Part shown: piece by piece, positions 7,655 through 17,967 of the stretch
Layout of the letters: the number at the start of each line of letters is the position of its first letter
How positions within the stretch are numbered: position 1 is the stretch's first letter
DNA from: Pirellulaceae bacterium
Lineage (GTDB): Bacteria > Planctomycetota > Planctomycetia > Pirellulales > Pirellulaceae
Assembly (NCBI GenBank): GCA_018402565.1
Contig: JAGYIQ010000014.1
Span: forward strand, 1-59,256
Reading direction: 5' to 3'
Length of the DNA stretch: 59,256 nucleotides
The notes under the pieces: generated by a model
Told to the model about the DNA's origin: nothing
The model's input: the letters and a program-made list of their open reading frames with translations, nothing else
Database searches by the model: none
Position numbers and translations under genes: made by a program

Positions 7655-8412
7655 TGAGGGCTGGTTGATTTTTCCAGACTTACTCGCGAATGGGTGGTCC
7701 GACTCAACGAAGTCGAGCGAGAACACGGCGTTTCCGACTCAATCGAAATGCTTGACGCATTCCGCTACGGAAAAATCAACAAGCCGTTGACCAAAACGCT
7801 TGAGGCTGGTTGATTTTTCAAGACTTGCTCGCGAGTGGGCCGTCCGACTCAAGGAACATCGGGCAAAAACAGGGCGTTTCCGACTCAATCGAAATGCTTG
7901 ACGCATTCCGCTACGGAAAAATCAATCCGCCGTTGACCAAAATGCTTGGGGGCTTGTTGATTTTTCAAGACTTGCTCGCGAATGGGCCGTCCGACTCAAG
8001 GAACATCGGGCAAAAACACGGCGTTTCCGCCTCAATCGAAATGCTTGACGCATTCCGCTACGGAAAAATCAACCAGCCGTTGACCAAAATGCTTGAGGGC
8101 TGGTTGATTTTTCCAGACTTGCTCGCGAATGGGTGGTCCGACTCAACGAAGTCGAGCGAGAACACGGCGTTTCCGACTCAATCGAAATGCTTGACGCATT
8201 CCGCTACGGAAAAATCAACAAGCCGTTGACCGAAACGCTTGAGGGCTGGTTGATTTTTCCAGACTTGCTCGCGAATGGGTGGTCCGACTCAACGAAGTCG
8301 AGCGAGAACATGGCGTTTCCGCCTCAATCGAAATGCTTGACGCATTCCGCTACGGAAAAATCAACCAGCCGTTGACGCGTTCCGCTACGGAAAAATCAAC
8401 CAGCCCTTGACG
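7655..8412 (+). repeat. R2-family tandem array, five copies of about 146 bp
   Basis: CTGGTTGATTTTTC recurs at 7661, 7806, 7953 (as CTTGTTG), 8100 and 8246, spaced 145-147 bp. Each unit ends with CGCATTCCGCTACGGAAAAA TCAAC, the inverted partner of its own start. The spacing is not a multiple of three, so the apparent peptides across it are not conserved in frame. The array ends 13 bp from the hydrolase stop codon at 8425. Confidence 0.85.
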
Positions 8413-8424
8413 TGGCACGCTGAA

Positions 8425-9531
8425 CTAGGGGCGGTTTGGCAGGGGGATGGCTTGCATGACTTCCGAGATTTCACCGAGGATCTTGGGCAGGTAGGTGATC
8501 CCGGAATAGTGATCCACGGGCATCTCGATGTGATGTTCGGCCGATAACTTGGCGGCTGTGGCCAACGCCAACGAGCAACTGGGGGGGACGACATCGTCCT
8601 TCGTACCGCTGTAGAGCCAGGTGGTCGCGGGATCGATGCGATGGGCCAGCCGCAAGGGTTCGACAGGCCGAGCCAGATCCAGAATCTGCTGTTCGGAGAA
8701 GCCCGCGTTCTCCAATCGTTGCCGCACCTTGGCGGCATCGCGTTGGCCTTTGAGCACGACGTCGTGCAAGTTACCGCCCGCCAGAAAGATAAACTTGCGT
8801 TGGTAACCATCGTCCAGACCGCAGGTGGTGGCGGTGACAAAGCCACCAAGGCTGGTGCCTTGCAGCCCGATCCGCTGGGGTTGGACAAACGGCAGGGCGG
8901 CCACGGCATCGCGGGCGCGGCGGACATCCGCCACCCCTTGTTTCAAGGCACCCAAAAACTGCTCGGGGTCGTCGGCCAACTCCGCGCTGCGTTCGCCGTA
9001 ACCGGGCAGTTGCAGTAAAAACGCGTGCAAGCCCAACCCGGCCAGCCCGCGAGCCACCAGCCGTCCGACTGGCATGTTCCGGCCCGACTCGTGGACCACC
9101 ACGACGGCTGGGCCGGTCAGGACCTGTCCTGCCTCGTCGCGTGGCATGTACCACTCCATCGCCACAAGATCGACCCGCGCGTCGCCGCTGGGGCGGGGCG
9201 AGGGGAAACGCACGAGCCATTGACCGAAGCCGCGCCGAGCCGTCTCTATTGTCACGGGAAAATCACTGGGTTCCCACCGCAGTCCGGCCAAGCAGTCGGC
9301 CGCGTCGCCGGGTTCGACCGCGTCGACGGACAACGTGTCGCGAGCCGACCAACGCGTCGCGGCCACCAAGCCGCCTGGGGTGGGCTTCTCGTCAGGCTCC
9401 TGCCACGCCCGAACAGCCTCGCCCGACAGGATCGGTCCGCCAACCAGGAACACCGCGACGGTACAAATTTTCCAGGCAAGAGCGAGGCGGATGGGGCGAA
9501 AGCCAACAGCGAGCAGCTCGAGGGGACGCAT
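8425..9531 (-). CDS. Secreted alpha/beta hydrolase (dienelactone hydrolase/esterase-like)
   Basis: About 368 residues. The N-terminus has a hydrophobic segment (AWKICTVAVFLVGG) typical of a signal peptide or anchor, so it likely acts in the periplasm. The alpha/beta hydrolase core shows the nucleophile elbow GTSLGG, a later Asp in SGTKDDVVPP and a His in VDHYSG, giving a complete Ser-Asp-His triad. An oxyanion region follows the VVVVHESGR strand. The fold and size fit esterases of the acetyl-xylan esterase/dienelactone group, but the substrate cannot be read from the sequence. Start choice: the ATG at 9531 has AGGAA 6 nt upstream and places the hydrophobic segment correctly; a longer frame upstream lacks such a site. 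It is divergent from the lipase gene. Confidence 0.8.
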   Translation of the reverse strand: MRPLELLAVGFRPIRLALAWKICTVAVFLVGGPILSGEAVRAWQEPDEKPTPGGLVAATRWSARDTLSVDAVEPGDAADCLAGLRWEPSDFPVTIETARRGFGQWLVRFPSPRPSGDARVDLVAMEWYMPRDEAGQVLTGPAVVVVHESGRNMPVGRLVARGLAGLGLHAFLLQLPGYGERSAELADDPEQFLGALKQGVADVRRARDAVAALPFVQPQRIGLQGTSLGGFVTATTCGLDDGYQRKFIFLAGGNLHDVVLKGQRDAAKVRQRLENAGFSEQQILDLARPVEPLRLAHRIDPATTWLYSGTKDDVVPPSCSLALATAAKLSAEHHIEMPVDHYSGITYLPKILGEISEVMQAIPLPNRP

Positions 9532-9762
9532 AACGATTCCTGGGGTGGACCGAATCGGCAGTGGAGCCGACCTGGGATGGGGACGTTCACTTGCTGTCCA
9601 TTGTAAGCCAGCCACGGTTGTCAGTCAGCCACGGTTGCAGGATAGTGCTCGGGCTGAGGGCCGATGGTCGCAACAGGAAGTTCGGAGAATGGGGGGCGTG
9701 AGTTCATTCAATTCTGGACCGGAAGTGTCATGGCTCAGGTGGGAGATAGAGGAGAGCGTTCG

Positions 9763-10656
9763 ATGGAGTCATTTGCCTGGCCGACCCTCGGCGGGAAGCA
9801 ATTTTGGACGGACTTCCGTTGGTGGCATGGCCTGCGTTTGCAGCAACACCAGTTGACTGGGCATTGGCGCGTCTTGTCCCCGCGGAACCGTCGTTTGGCG
9901 TGGGGCTCGGCCGCGGAGTGTCTGGAGGCGTTTCACCGCCAGCAGGGCTCGTTGGGTGACCCCTGGAGTTGTTTGCCTGAGCGGCCCCAGGTGGTGGTGT
10001 TGCTGCATGGCCTGATGCGGAGCAGTGCTTCGCTGCGGGGCCTGGCAAAGTATCTGGTCCGCCACGGTTGCGGGCCGGTGGTGGACTTCCGTTACGCCAG
10101 CACTCGAGCGAGTCTGCAGCGGCACGCGGCGGCGTTGACATCGGTGGTCAAACATTTGCCTGGTCGTCCACGAGTCAGTTTCGTGGGCCACAGCATGGGA
10201 AACATTGTGTTGCGGCACGCGATCGGCGATTGGCTGGCGTCACCCGCTGGGGCGTCTCTGTTAACGCGGCTGCAGCGCGTTGTGATGTTGGCTCCACCGA
10301 ACCAAGGAGCCGCGATCGCTCGGGCGTTGGCGGTGACTGGGCTATTCCAAGTCCTGACTGGTCGTCCGGGGACGGAGTTGGGGCGCCAGTGGCAGGCGAC
10401 GCACGCTCGGCTGGCGACGCCACCGTGTCCCTTTGCGGTGATCGCTGGTCGGGCACGGCTCTCCTCCTGGAATCCCCTGGTGGGTAGCCCCAACGACCTG
10501 ATCGTGAGCGTGGCGGAAACGGAATTGCCGGGCGCGGCGGAGCACATGGTATTTGACGGGATTCATTCTTTTTTAATGGACGATCCACGAGTGCAAGCGG
10601 CGACCGCCGAGTTTCTGCGAGCGACCGATCCGGCCGGCCGCGGTCCACACGAGTGA
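9763..10656 (+). CDS. Lipase-like alpha/beta hydrolase
   Basis: About 297 residues. HGLMRSSASLRGLAKYL (oxyanion region), then VSFVGHSMGNIVLRHAI with the GHSMG nucleophile elbow, an Asp region near SPNDLIVSV, and GIHSFLMDD supplying the His. This is the layout of the EstA/triacylglycerol-lipase group that also contains PGAP1-like lipases. No clear signal peptide from this start. A GAGGAG site 8 nt upstream supports the ATG at 9763; in-frame alternatives exist at 9664 and 9730. It precedes a tandem array and has no co-directional partner close by. Substrate unknown. Confidence 0.8.
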   Translation: MESFAWPTLGGKQFWTDFRWWHGLRLQQHQLTGHWRVLSPRNRRLAWGSAAECLEAFHRQQGSLGDPWSCLPERPQVVVLLHGLMRSSASLRGLAKYLVRHGCGPVVDFRYASTRASLQRHAAALTSVVKHLPGRPRVSFVGHSMGNIVLRHAIGDWLASPAGASLLTRLQRVVMLAPPNQGAAIARALAVTGLFQVLTGRPGTELGRQWQATHARLATPPCPFAVIAGRARLSSWNPLVGSPNDLIVSVAETELPGAAEHMVFDGIHSFLMDDPRVQAATAEFLRATDPAGRGPHE

Positions 10657-10689
10657 TCGTTTGCGGTGAGACATGGTAAGTGGTTACAC

Positions 10690-11770
10690 GGCAATAGTGG
10701 AGGCGCAGAGGAAGACAGCGGTTGCTGGGTATTCTCTGCGTACTGCCTCCCTCTGCGGTGTTTCTTCTTTGGGCCGGAAGAAAGTTTGAACCGCGAGAGA
10801 TCGGAAGGACGCAGAGGAAGACAGCGGTTGCTGGGTATTCTCTGCGAACTTCCTCCCTCTGCGGTGTTCCTTCTTTGGGCCGGAAGAAAGTTTGAACCGC
10901 GAGAGATGGGAAGGACGCAGAGGAAGACAGCGGTTGCTGGGTATTCTCTGCGTACTGCCTCCCTCTGCGGTGTTCATTCTTTGGGCCGGAAGAAAGTTTG
11001 AACCGCGAGAGATGGGAAGGACGCAGAGGAAGACAGCGGTTGCTGGGTATTCTCTGCGAGCTTCCTCCCTCTGCGGTGTTCGTTCTTTGGGCCGGAAGAA
11101 AGTTTGAACCGCGAGAGATGGGAAGGACGCAGAGGAAGACAGCGGTTGTTCGGTATTCTCTGCGTACTGCCTCTCTGTGCGGTGTTAGTTCTTTGGGCCG
11201 GGAGAAAATTTGAACCGCGAGAGATGGGAAGGACGCAGAGGAAGACAGCGGTTGCTGGGTATTCTCTGCGAACTTCCTCCCTCTGCGGTGTTCCTTCTTT
11301 GGGCCGGGAGAAAGTTTGAACCGCGAGAGATGGGAAGGACGCAGAGGAAGACAGCGGTTACTCGGTATTCTCTGCAAACTGCCTCCCTCTGCGGTGCTTC
11401 TTCTTTGGGCCGGGAGAAAGTTTGAACCGCGAGAGACGGGAAGGACGCAGAGAAAGACAGCGGTTGCTGGGTATTCTCTGCGTACTGCCTCCCTCTGCGG
11501 TGATTCTTCTTTGGGCCGGCAGTAAGTTTGAACCGCGAGAGATGGGAAGGACGCAGAGGAAGACAGCGGGTGCTGGGTATTCTCTGCGTACTTCCTCCCT
11601 CTGCGGTGATTCTTCTTTGGGGCCGGAAGAAAGTTTGAACCGCGAGAGATGGGAAGGACGCAGAGGAAGACAGCGGTTGCTCGGTATTCTCTGCTTACTT
11701 CCTCCCTCTGCGGTGATTCTTCTTTGGGCCGGCAGAAAATTTGTAACCGCGAGAGATGGGAAGGACGCAG
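10690..11770 (+). repeat. 106-bp tandem array, about ten copies
   Basis: The unit contains GAACCGCGAGAGATGGGAAG, GGACGCAGAGGAAGACAGCG, then TTCTCTGCG and CCTCTGCGGTG, so each unit is itself an imperfect palindrome (CGCAGAGG with CCTCTGCG). Copies start near 10788, 10894, 11000, 11106, 11212, 11318, 11424, 11530, 11637 and 11743, with a partial copy before. Frames are open on both strands through most of it because of the periodicity, but none looks like a protein. Confidence 0.9.
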
Positions 11771-11905
11771 AGGAAGACATTGGCTGCCCTTCCCGAGCTT
11801 TTTTTGTTGGAAATTCAGCAATTCGCTTGCGTCGAGCTGACAGGCCGGGTACCTTCAAGGTGGGTCCGCAGGCTGTCGGAACGCTTTTCACCTGGGAGTT
11901 GGATC

Positions 11906-13338
11906 ATGTCGGTTTTCACGCGTTGGCGTTTTATTGTCTGTTTGAGTTTGGTGCTTTCTGGGCCCGCCGTGGCAGTGGCTTGTTTGTGGGATGTTGACAC
12001 TTTGCGGATGGAGCAGAGTCGCTTTCCCTCGGTTCTGGAGCTGATCACAGGAAAGTTTTGCGGCATTCCCTGAGGTTTTATCGGTGGCGGATTGAGAATC
12101 GTCAGCAGCGTCTTGGCACAGACCCGCAGAACATTGCCTTGTGGGACGACTTGGCGGTGGCGTACGACAAAACGGGCCAACATGAAAAGGCGATTGAAAC
12201 GGGTTGGAAGGCCGAGCAATTGCGACCTGGTCGGTACAGAGTCGGCCGCGAATCTGGGGACATTCTACATTCATGCTGGCAAGATGGACGAGGGCTAAAG
12301 TTTATCGACCAGGCCTTGGCGATTAACCCCAACGCGCATTTCGGGCGGGAGCGGTACCAACGCTGGTTGGTGGAATACGTGTTGCAGCGTCAACAAGACG
12401 GTGTGCTTGAATTGCCGATGATCGAGGACTCCCGTGCCGGAGTTGTATCCGCACAGTGCGACTCGAAGGTATATTCCCAAGGTGCGCGAGGTTTCGCAAC
12501 GTTTGTACAGCAGAAGGAGCGTTTGGCGCAGGCGGAAGCAGAAAGCAAGCTGGGGAACAGCAAGGGATCAGGTTCCGTTGTGCCAGCTGATTCGGCGGGT
12601 GGAGTTCATCGATCGCAGCCCGTATCGTCAGGGGCGGATCCGTTCGGGACAGCTGACATCAATGCGTCAGCCATCAAAGGCGTCTTGGGCATGATGCGGT
12701 TCGGACAACACGACTCGCCGATCTTATTGGAGGCACTTGGGTCGCTTTTTGTCCGACAGGGCCGAGAATGGGATGGCAAGCAGATGGCAGCGCGCCTATT
12801 ACGAGCGGCGGCTGTGGCGCCGAACGCGAAGGCCAAAGAGGCATACCGTCAGTTAGCGGGCACGGCTCTGGTGCATCAGATTGTGGGCAATGGCGGGACA
12901 AGAGCGATCACGTTGGAGGAGGTGGAAGCTGACCTGGCAGCGGAACTGGCGGACGCCGAGGCTTGGTACCAGGAGTTACGGCAACGCGAGTTATCTTGGA
13001 TTGCTGCTGGGTTGGATCCGAGGCCCTGTTCGCTCGTTTGTACGACCAGGATCCAGTGGTGACCGATTTTGAACCGTTGGAACCTGCCGCGCCCTGGAGT
13101 TGGGACTTCGATTGGTTGTTGCAGGACAGCATCGGTCGCCGCGTCGATCTTGGCGTTAGGGCTCGTGACTGCTGTCGTGGTGTTCCGATGGCGTTGGGGA
13201 CGGATTGAAGTCCGACGGTCGGAGGCAAGTGTGCTGGAAGAAAAGGAATGCTCGACCTCTAGCGGAACCCAACCTGCTGGCTCAGTGCTGCCTGGAAGAT
13301 TCGCGGGCATTGCCGCCAAGTCTAGGGAAACAAGGTAG
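11906..13338 (+). pseudogene. TPR membrane protein, multiply frameshifted
   Basis: The pieces of one gene lie in three frames. 11906 onward: signal peptide (RFIVCLSLVLSGPAVAVA) then LWDVDTLRMEQSRFPSVLEL. 12058 onward: FYRWRIENRQQRLGTDPQN and WDDLAVAYDKTGQHEKAIET, a TPR. 12245-12298 in a third frame: ANLGTFYIHAGKMDEG. Then FIDQALAINPNAHFGRERYQ, AEAWYQELRQRELSWI, and about 13050-13110 a segment with FDWLLQ. Last comes the membrane segment SVAASILALGLVTAVVVFRW. Order and content match a planctomycete TPR-protein family with one C-terminal membrane helix. GGAG sits 8 nt before the ATG. At least four frame changes are needed, yet the residues between them look well conserved, which favours base-call errors over long-term decay. 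Confidence 0.6.
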
Positions 13339-13514
13339 CGAAGGGAAGTTGTTGGAGCAGTCACGGTCGGTTGGTCCACCGCGAGGATAATGCACTTAGT
13401 GAAGCGGTAGGGATTGTGCGGGTCGTCGGCATTATGAGTAATCTGGCGGGACTGACTGAGATGCTGAAATGGCCGGTCGTTCGGTTCGATAGTGTCCTAC
13501 GGAGGATACGACCG

Positions 13515-14478
13515 ATGAAGCGAATGCCCAACAACTTCCCACAATCTTGGCGGTGGCTTGCCACCCTACTCTGGTGACGGCTGGACCGGCCTTGCCGCTG
13601 GCGAGTGACAGTCCGTTGGGGATTGCCAGTGCCCAGACCTTGTCGACCGCGGCGACCGGCATGGTCCCCCGGGCGACCGATGGGTCGGAAGGCACGCAAG
13701 GTCGACCTTATCGGCTTCCGCCCGTAGCCAGGGTAACTCGACAGAGCGGCCACGTGGCGACATCGCCCGCGGCAACTCGGCTGCCGAGCGTCTCAACGTT
13801 GCCCGCGACCGCACAGCAGGACGCGACCGCACAGCGGGACGGGGCCGCGGCGTCCCGCGGGACGGGGCGTGGCCCAAATGCAGCGGCGACGGCTGGCTAT
13901 TTGCCCGCCGCCCTGCGAGCGTCCGCTCGGCAGGTTTCGCACGACGAAACCTGGCTGGACGCCGAAAACTTCAGAGGCGATCCCGTTGGCTCCGACGCTG
14001 TTGAGTGGCGAGCGACCGCGGCCGACCGAAGTGGTTGCCGTGCCCTTCCAAGACGGCATCGACAGTGGGCCCGATACCTGCGGGCTGGACGCTGAAGAGC
14101 GTGGAGACCCTGAAGTTGGGGATTTTCCCGGACCGAACGCATCCGCAGGACGCTGCTGAGGGCATCTTGGCGGGTGCACCGAAGGGTCCGTTGTTCGAGC
14201 AGGTTCAGATCGGTCGCGTTGCCACCTGGATCGCCCCGAACATCACCTACCAGCCGCTGTTGTTTGAGGATGCTCGCGTGGAGCGATACGGCTTCGCCAG
14301 CCCATACTTTGCGATCCAGCCGATCCGATCGGGCTTGCACTTTACCAATTCGGCCTTGCTGTTCCCGATTCGGGCGGTGGTGTATCGCAACGAGTGCGAG
14401 TCGCCCTTGGCATTCGAGCGGCCGGGGATCAAGTGGCCCCGTCGCGAGAGGTGTCTTGTCCCTGCTATCGGGTGGTAG
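13515..14478 (+). pseudogene. Secreted hypothetical protein, frameshifted
   Basis: No family recognised with confidence. The start at 13515 gives MKRMPNNFPQSWRWLATLL, and after restoring one lost base near 13573 it continues as VTAGPALPLA, a good signal peptide. A proline/alanine-rich stretch follows, then in a second frame (from about 14090) DAAEGILAGAPKGPLFEQV, ATWIAPNITYQPLLFED and IQPIRSGLHFTNSALLF. The latter part looks like a conserved extracytoplasmic domain of planctomycete proteins. It sits between the TPR protein and dprA, same strand. Confidence 0.45.
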
Positions 14479-14488
14479 GGCGTCCTCC

Positions 14489-15794
14489 ATGCTTGGGCTC
14501 CAGCAGTGGCGGGCCGCGACCGTGTCCGCCTTCGATTGACTCCGATTTGGGAGGCTGGACCGATGGATGACGGAACCCGAGCGGCGGCTCTTATTGAACA
14601 TGGTCCCAGGGGTTGGACCGAGGTTGTACCGTCGTTTGACGGAGCGATTCAGGGGCCCGAGGCGGTGTTTTCGGCCCAGGTGTCCGAGTTGACCTCCCTC
14701 CCGGGTGTCGGCAAGTCGCTGGCTCAGGCGATCGCGACTGCTCCTGGGCAGATCAATGTTCAACAGGAGCTGGAGGAGTGCCAGGCATGAGATCCGGCTC
14801 TTGATCCATGGTACTCCCGCGTATCCGCTGGAGCTGGCCAGAATCGATGACTCGCCGCCGGTGCTGTATTGCCGGGGCAATCTGTTGCCCACCGATCGAT
14901 TGGCGATCGCCATGGTGGGATCGCGGCATGTGACGAATTACGGCATGCAGGTCGCCCAGCAGTTCGCGCGTGGCTTGGTGCAGGCCGGTTTCTGCGTGGT
15001 TTCGGGTTTGGCGCGCGGGGCGGACGCAGCCAGCCACCGGGCAGCCCTGGCCGCTGGGGGCGTACCGTCGCGGTGCTCGGCAGCGGCCTGCTCAACCTGT
15101 ATCCACCGGAGCACGCGGAGTTGGCCCAAGAGATTATCGCCAACGGAGCCGTCTTGTCCGAGGTGCCTCTGCACCGGCCGCCGCATGCGGGGCGTTCCCG
15201 CAACGCAACCGGATCGTGTCAGGGCTGAGTTTGGGAGTGCTGGTGATCGAGGCCAGCAAGCGCAGCGGTGCCCTCATTACCGCTCGGCACGCCATGGAGC
15301 AGAACCGCGAGGTGTTCGCTATCCCAGGCAGGATCGACAGCAGCGGCTCGCATGGCTGCCACGATCTGATTCGCGACGGTGCGACCTTGGTGCAATGTGT
15401 CGAGGACATCCTGGATAGCCTGGGCCCTCTGGCTCAGCCGCTCGTGTTGGACCCAAATAAAACGGAAGACGACAATTCGCCAGAAACGCATCTGGCAACG
15501 GCGGCAACCTCGTCAGCACTTGGCGTCGGAGCAGACGTGCCGGTCGGTTCGATGGACGCGAAATCCAGCGAGGTCGTTGGTCGCCGCCCCACCGAAATCC
15601 GGCAACCGGCCGAGCTGCTGCTCAATCCGCAAGAGACGTTGGTGCTGCAGGCGATTGGGGTGGAGCCGACACTGATCGACCAGGTCGTGGCCATGACGGA
15701 GTTGCCCATCAGTCGGGTCCTGTCGACGCTGACCGTCCTCCAGGCTCGTCGGTTGATTCGTCGGGTGGGAGGGACTCAGGTCGCGCGGGTTTAA
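14489..15794 (+). pseudogene. dprA: DNA-processing protein DprA, frameshifted
   Basis: DprA loads RecA on incoming single-stranded DNA during transformation. Signature pieces are all present but in different frames: N-terminal HhH-like SLPGVGKSLAQAIA, then PPVLYCRG, VGSRHVTNYG, VVSGLARGADAASHRAAL, VLGSGLLNLYPPEHAEL, FPQRNRIVSGLSLGVLVIEA, SGALITARHAMEQNREVF, and a C-terminal winged-helix region (LNPQETLVLQAIG). Frame changes occur near 14787, 15060 and 15194. The last two are explained by one missing C in GGGGGC(C)GT and one missing G in GCGGGG(G)CG. All motifs are intact, so a real functional gene behind indel errors is plausible. The exact N-terminus is uncertain. Confidence 0.75.
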
Positions 15795-15894
15795 TCGCTT
15801 GGAACCGCGTTACGATCCGCCGCCAATCCGCGGTTAGCCACAAGGAAGTCGGATGTCGAGACGCAGTACCGCGAGGTCGGCGGAGCGAAGCGGG

Positions 15895-15958
15895 CCAATG
15901 TGAGTAGGGCCAGTGTGAACAGGGCCGATGCGAATAGGCCCGATGTGAGTAGGTACGA
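15895..15958 (+). repeat. Short 15-16-bp tandem repeat
   Basis: Four imperfect copies of a GTGAGTAGGGCC-like unit (for example AGTGTGAACAGGGCCG and ATGCGAATAGGCCCG) fill the space directly before the DCC gene. Confidence 0.6.
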
Positions 15959-15964
15959 GCGGCC

Positions 15965-16420
15965 ATGACGATGCAAGCGGAATTTGAAGTCTTTTTCGAC
16001 GGCGATTGCCCGTTGTGCAAGCGGGAGATTGCGTGGCTGCAGCGAAAGGACAAGGAGAGCAAGATCCAGTTCACGGACATTGCGGCTGCCGATTTTGATG
16101 CCGCCAGCTACGGCAAGACGCATGCCGACTTCATGGCCTCGATGCACGGTCGGTTCCCGGATGGGCGTTGGACCGAGGGCATTGACACGTTTGATTCCCT
16201 TTACCGCCTGTTGGGCTGGGGCTGGGTGGTGGCTTGGACTCGGTGGCCGATTGTGCGTCCGGCCATGGACCGCGTGTATCGGATTTTTGCTTGGTACCGG
16301 CCGTGGCTGTCACGGGGTCGTGGGGCTCGTGCCGAGTCGACGGCGACTGTTCGCCCGCTGGTAAGTCCTGACTGCACCGCCTATCCTGTAGGCCACGGTA
16401 CCCGGAACCTCGGGGACTGA
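15965..16420 (+). CDS. DCC-family thiol-disulfide oxidoreductase-like protein (DUF393)
   Basis: About 151 residues. The family hallmark FFDGDCPLCKREI near the N-terminus gives the D-x-C-x-x-C thioredoxin-like motif. QFTDIAAADFDA and GIDTFDSLYRLLGWGW follow, as in DUF393/COG3011. Members are small redox proteins and often sit beside lipid or photolyase-type stress genes. Here it immediately precedes the COG2907/DUF1365/CFAS cluster on the same strand. The last 25 residues are atypical. In the +1 frame the end reads RVDGDCSPAGKS, a more family-like tail, so a single lost base near 16330 is likely and the true end may differ. Confidence 0.8.
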   Translation: MTMQAEFEVFFDGDCPLCKREIAWLQRKDKESKIQFTDIAAADFDAASYGKTHADFMASMHGRFPDGRWTEGIDTFDSLYRLLGWGWVVAWTRWPIVRPAMDRVYRIFAWYRPWLSRGRGARAESTATVRPLVSPDCTAYPVGHGTRNLGD

Positions 16421-16479
16421 TCCCTGTTTTTACGAGCGATTGACCCGGTCAAAGGTCTCGGGTCTTGGTTAGGATACGC

Positions 16480-17967
16480 ATGCACCCTCGACCTCGATTG
16501 GCAGTCATTGGCAGCGGCATTTCGGGCTGCTCGGCGGCCTTCTTCCTGCAGCAGCAGTTTGATTTGGTGTTGTTCGAATCGGAGCCGCGGATCGGCGGCC
16601 ACACTCATACCCGTTGGGTGGATTGCCAGAGCTTGCGCCGCGTGACAGGACCTGTCGGTGAACAGACCGCACGTCCGACGGGGAATTGCCTGCCGATCGA
16701 CACGGGCTTTATCGTCTTCAACGATCGCACGTACCCGAACCTGATAAGACTGTTCGATCTGTTGGGGTGCGCGGCCAGGACACCGAGATGTCGTTCAGTG
16801 TCCGGTGCGATGCGTCGGGGATTGAGTACAGTGGCAGCACGTTGGACAGTTACTTTGCCCAGCGGCGGAACTTGTTGCGTCCCAGCTTTTATCGCTTTTT
16901 GTTCGACTTTCGTCGTTTCGCCAAGCAGGCAGTCGAGTACTTGGAGACGGAGGACGAGACCCAGACGGTCGGCGAGTTCTTTCGGCAGCATCGCTACAGC
17001 GAGGCCTTCTATCGCCGGTACTTCCCGCCGATGGGGTCGGCGATTTGGTCTTGCCCGACGGGTACCTTCTGAGAAATTCCCCATCCGTTTTATTTGTCAA
17101 TTTTATCATCACCACGGCTTGTTGACCATTCGCAATCGCCCGCAATGGCGGGTGGTGGTGGGCGGTTCGTGGCAGTACCTGGAGCCGCTGACTCGCCCGT
17201 ATGCGGATCGTATTCGCACGAGTGCGGTCATTGAACACGTGCGGCCCACCGCTGGCGAAGTTGCTGGCATCGACGGGGGCTTGGTGAATGATCCGACGGC
17301 CGGGGCTGGGCAGGCGGGTGCTGCGGAGCGCTGGCGGGTGTTGGGACGTCAGACCGATGCGGCGGGGAACGTCCAGCCGATCGATGAGACATTTGACCAC
17401 GTGGTGTTCGCTTGTCATGCGGATCAGGCTCTGAGGATCTTGGAGCCGCCGGCGGGGTCGTTGCTGCGGGGTACGCTGAGTGCCTTCTCGTATCAAAGCA
17501 ACCAGGCGACTCTGCATACGGACGACTCGGTGCTGCCGAGACGGCGGCGGGCGTGGGCAGCGTGGAACTACCGGCTGCCGGCCACTTCGGCCTCCGCGAA
17601 TGGCGTGGGTGAACAGGCGACCGTGACCTACAACATGAACCGCTTGCAAGGTTTTAGTGACACGCAGACACTGGGGCAGACGTTTTGTGTCACTTTGAAT
17701 GAGGATGCCGCGATCGATCCTGCCAAAGTTATCGAACGCCTATCGTATGCGCATCCCATCTTTCGATCGGGAGGTTGGCCGCCCAGCAGCGGCATGACGA
17801 CTTGATCGATCACGAGGGGTTATCGTTTTGTGGTGCTATTGGGGAATGGGTTTCACGAAGATGGACTCCAGAGTGCCCTGAAAGTCAGTCAGAAGTTATT
17901 GGGAATGGACCCATGGAAAGTGGTTTGTACTTCGGATGGGTCAAGCACCGTCGGTTCACGCCCGTAG
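16480..17967 (+). pseudogene. COG2907 FAD-dependent oxidoreductase, frameshifted
   Basis: Amine-oxidase-fold flavoprotein. Rossmann FAD motif VIGSGISGCSAAFFL at the N-terminus, IDTGFIVFNDRTYPNL, then in another frame (about 16765-17070) TEMSFSVRCDASGIEYSG, FAQRRNLLRPSFYRFLFD and FPPMGSAIWSCP. Back in the first frame come HHHGLLTIRNRPQWRVVVGG and HVVFACHADQALRILEPP. The end (from about 17790, further shifts) reads AAQQRHDDLIDHEGLSFCG, then NGFHEDGLQSALKVSQ. The stop at 17967 overlaps the DUF1365 start by about 55 nt. The first shift is one G missing from GGGGG at 16765. It belongs to the cluster that modifies membrane fatty acids; the exact reaction is unknown. AGGA lies 6 nt before the ATG. 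Confidence 0.7.

Noticed and set aside
7655..11770. Possible CRISPR arrays (regular repeats at 7655-8412 and 10690-11770)
   Set aside because: Unit lengths (146 and 106 bp) are too long, there is no unique spacer between repeats, and no cas gene is present.
10175..11821. 548-residue minus-strand frame across the lipase and the 106-bp array
   Set aside because: It is a product of the repeat periodicity and of overlap with the lipase gene. No domain, start site or conservation pattern.
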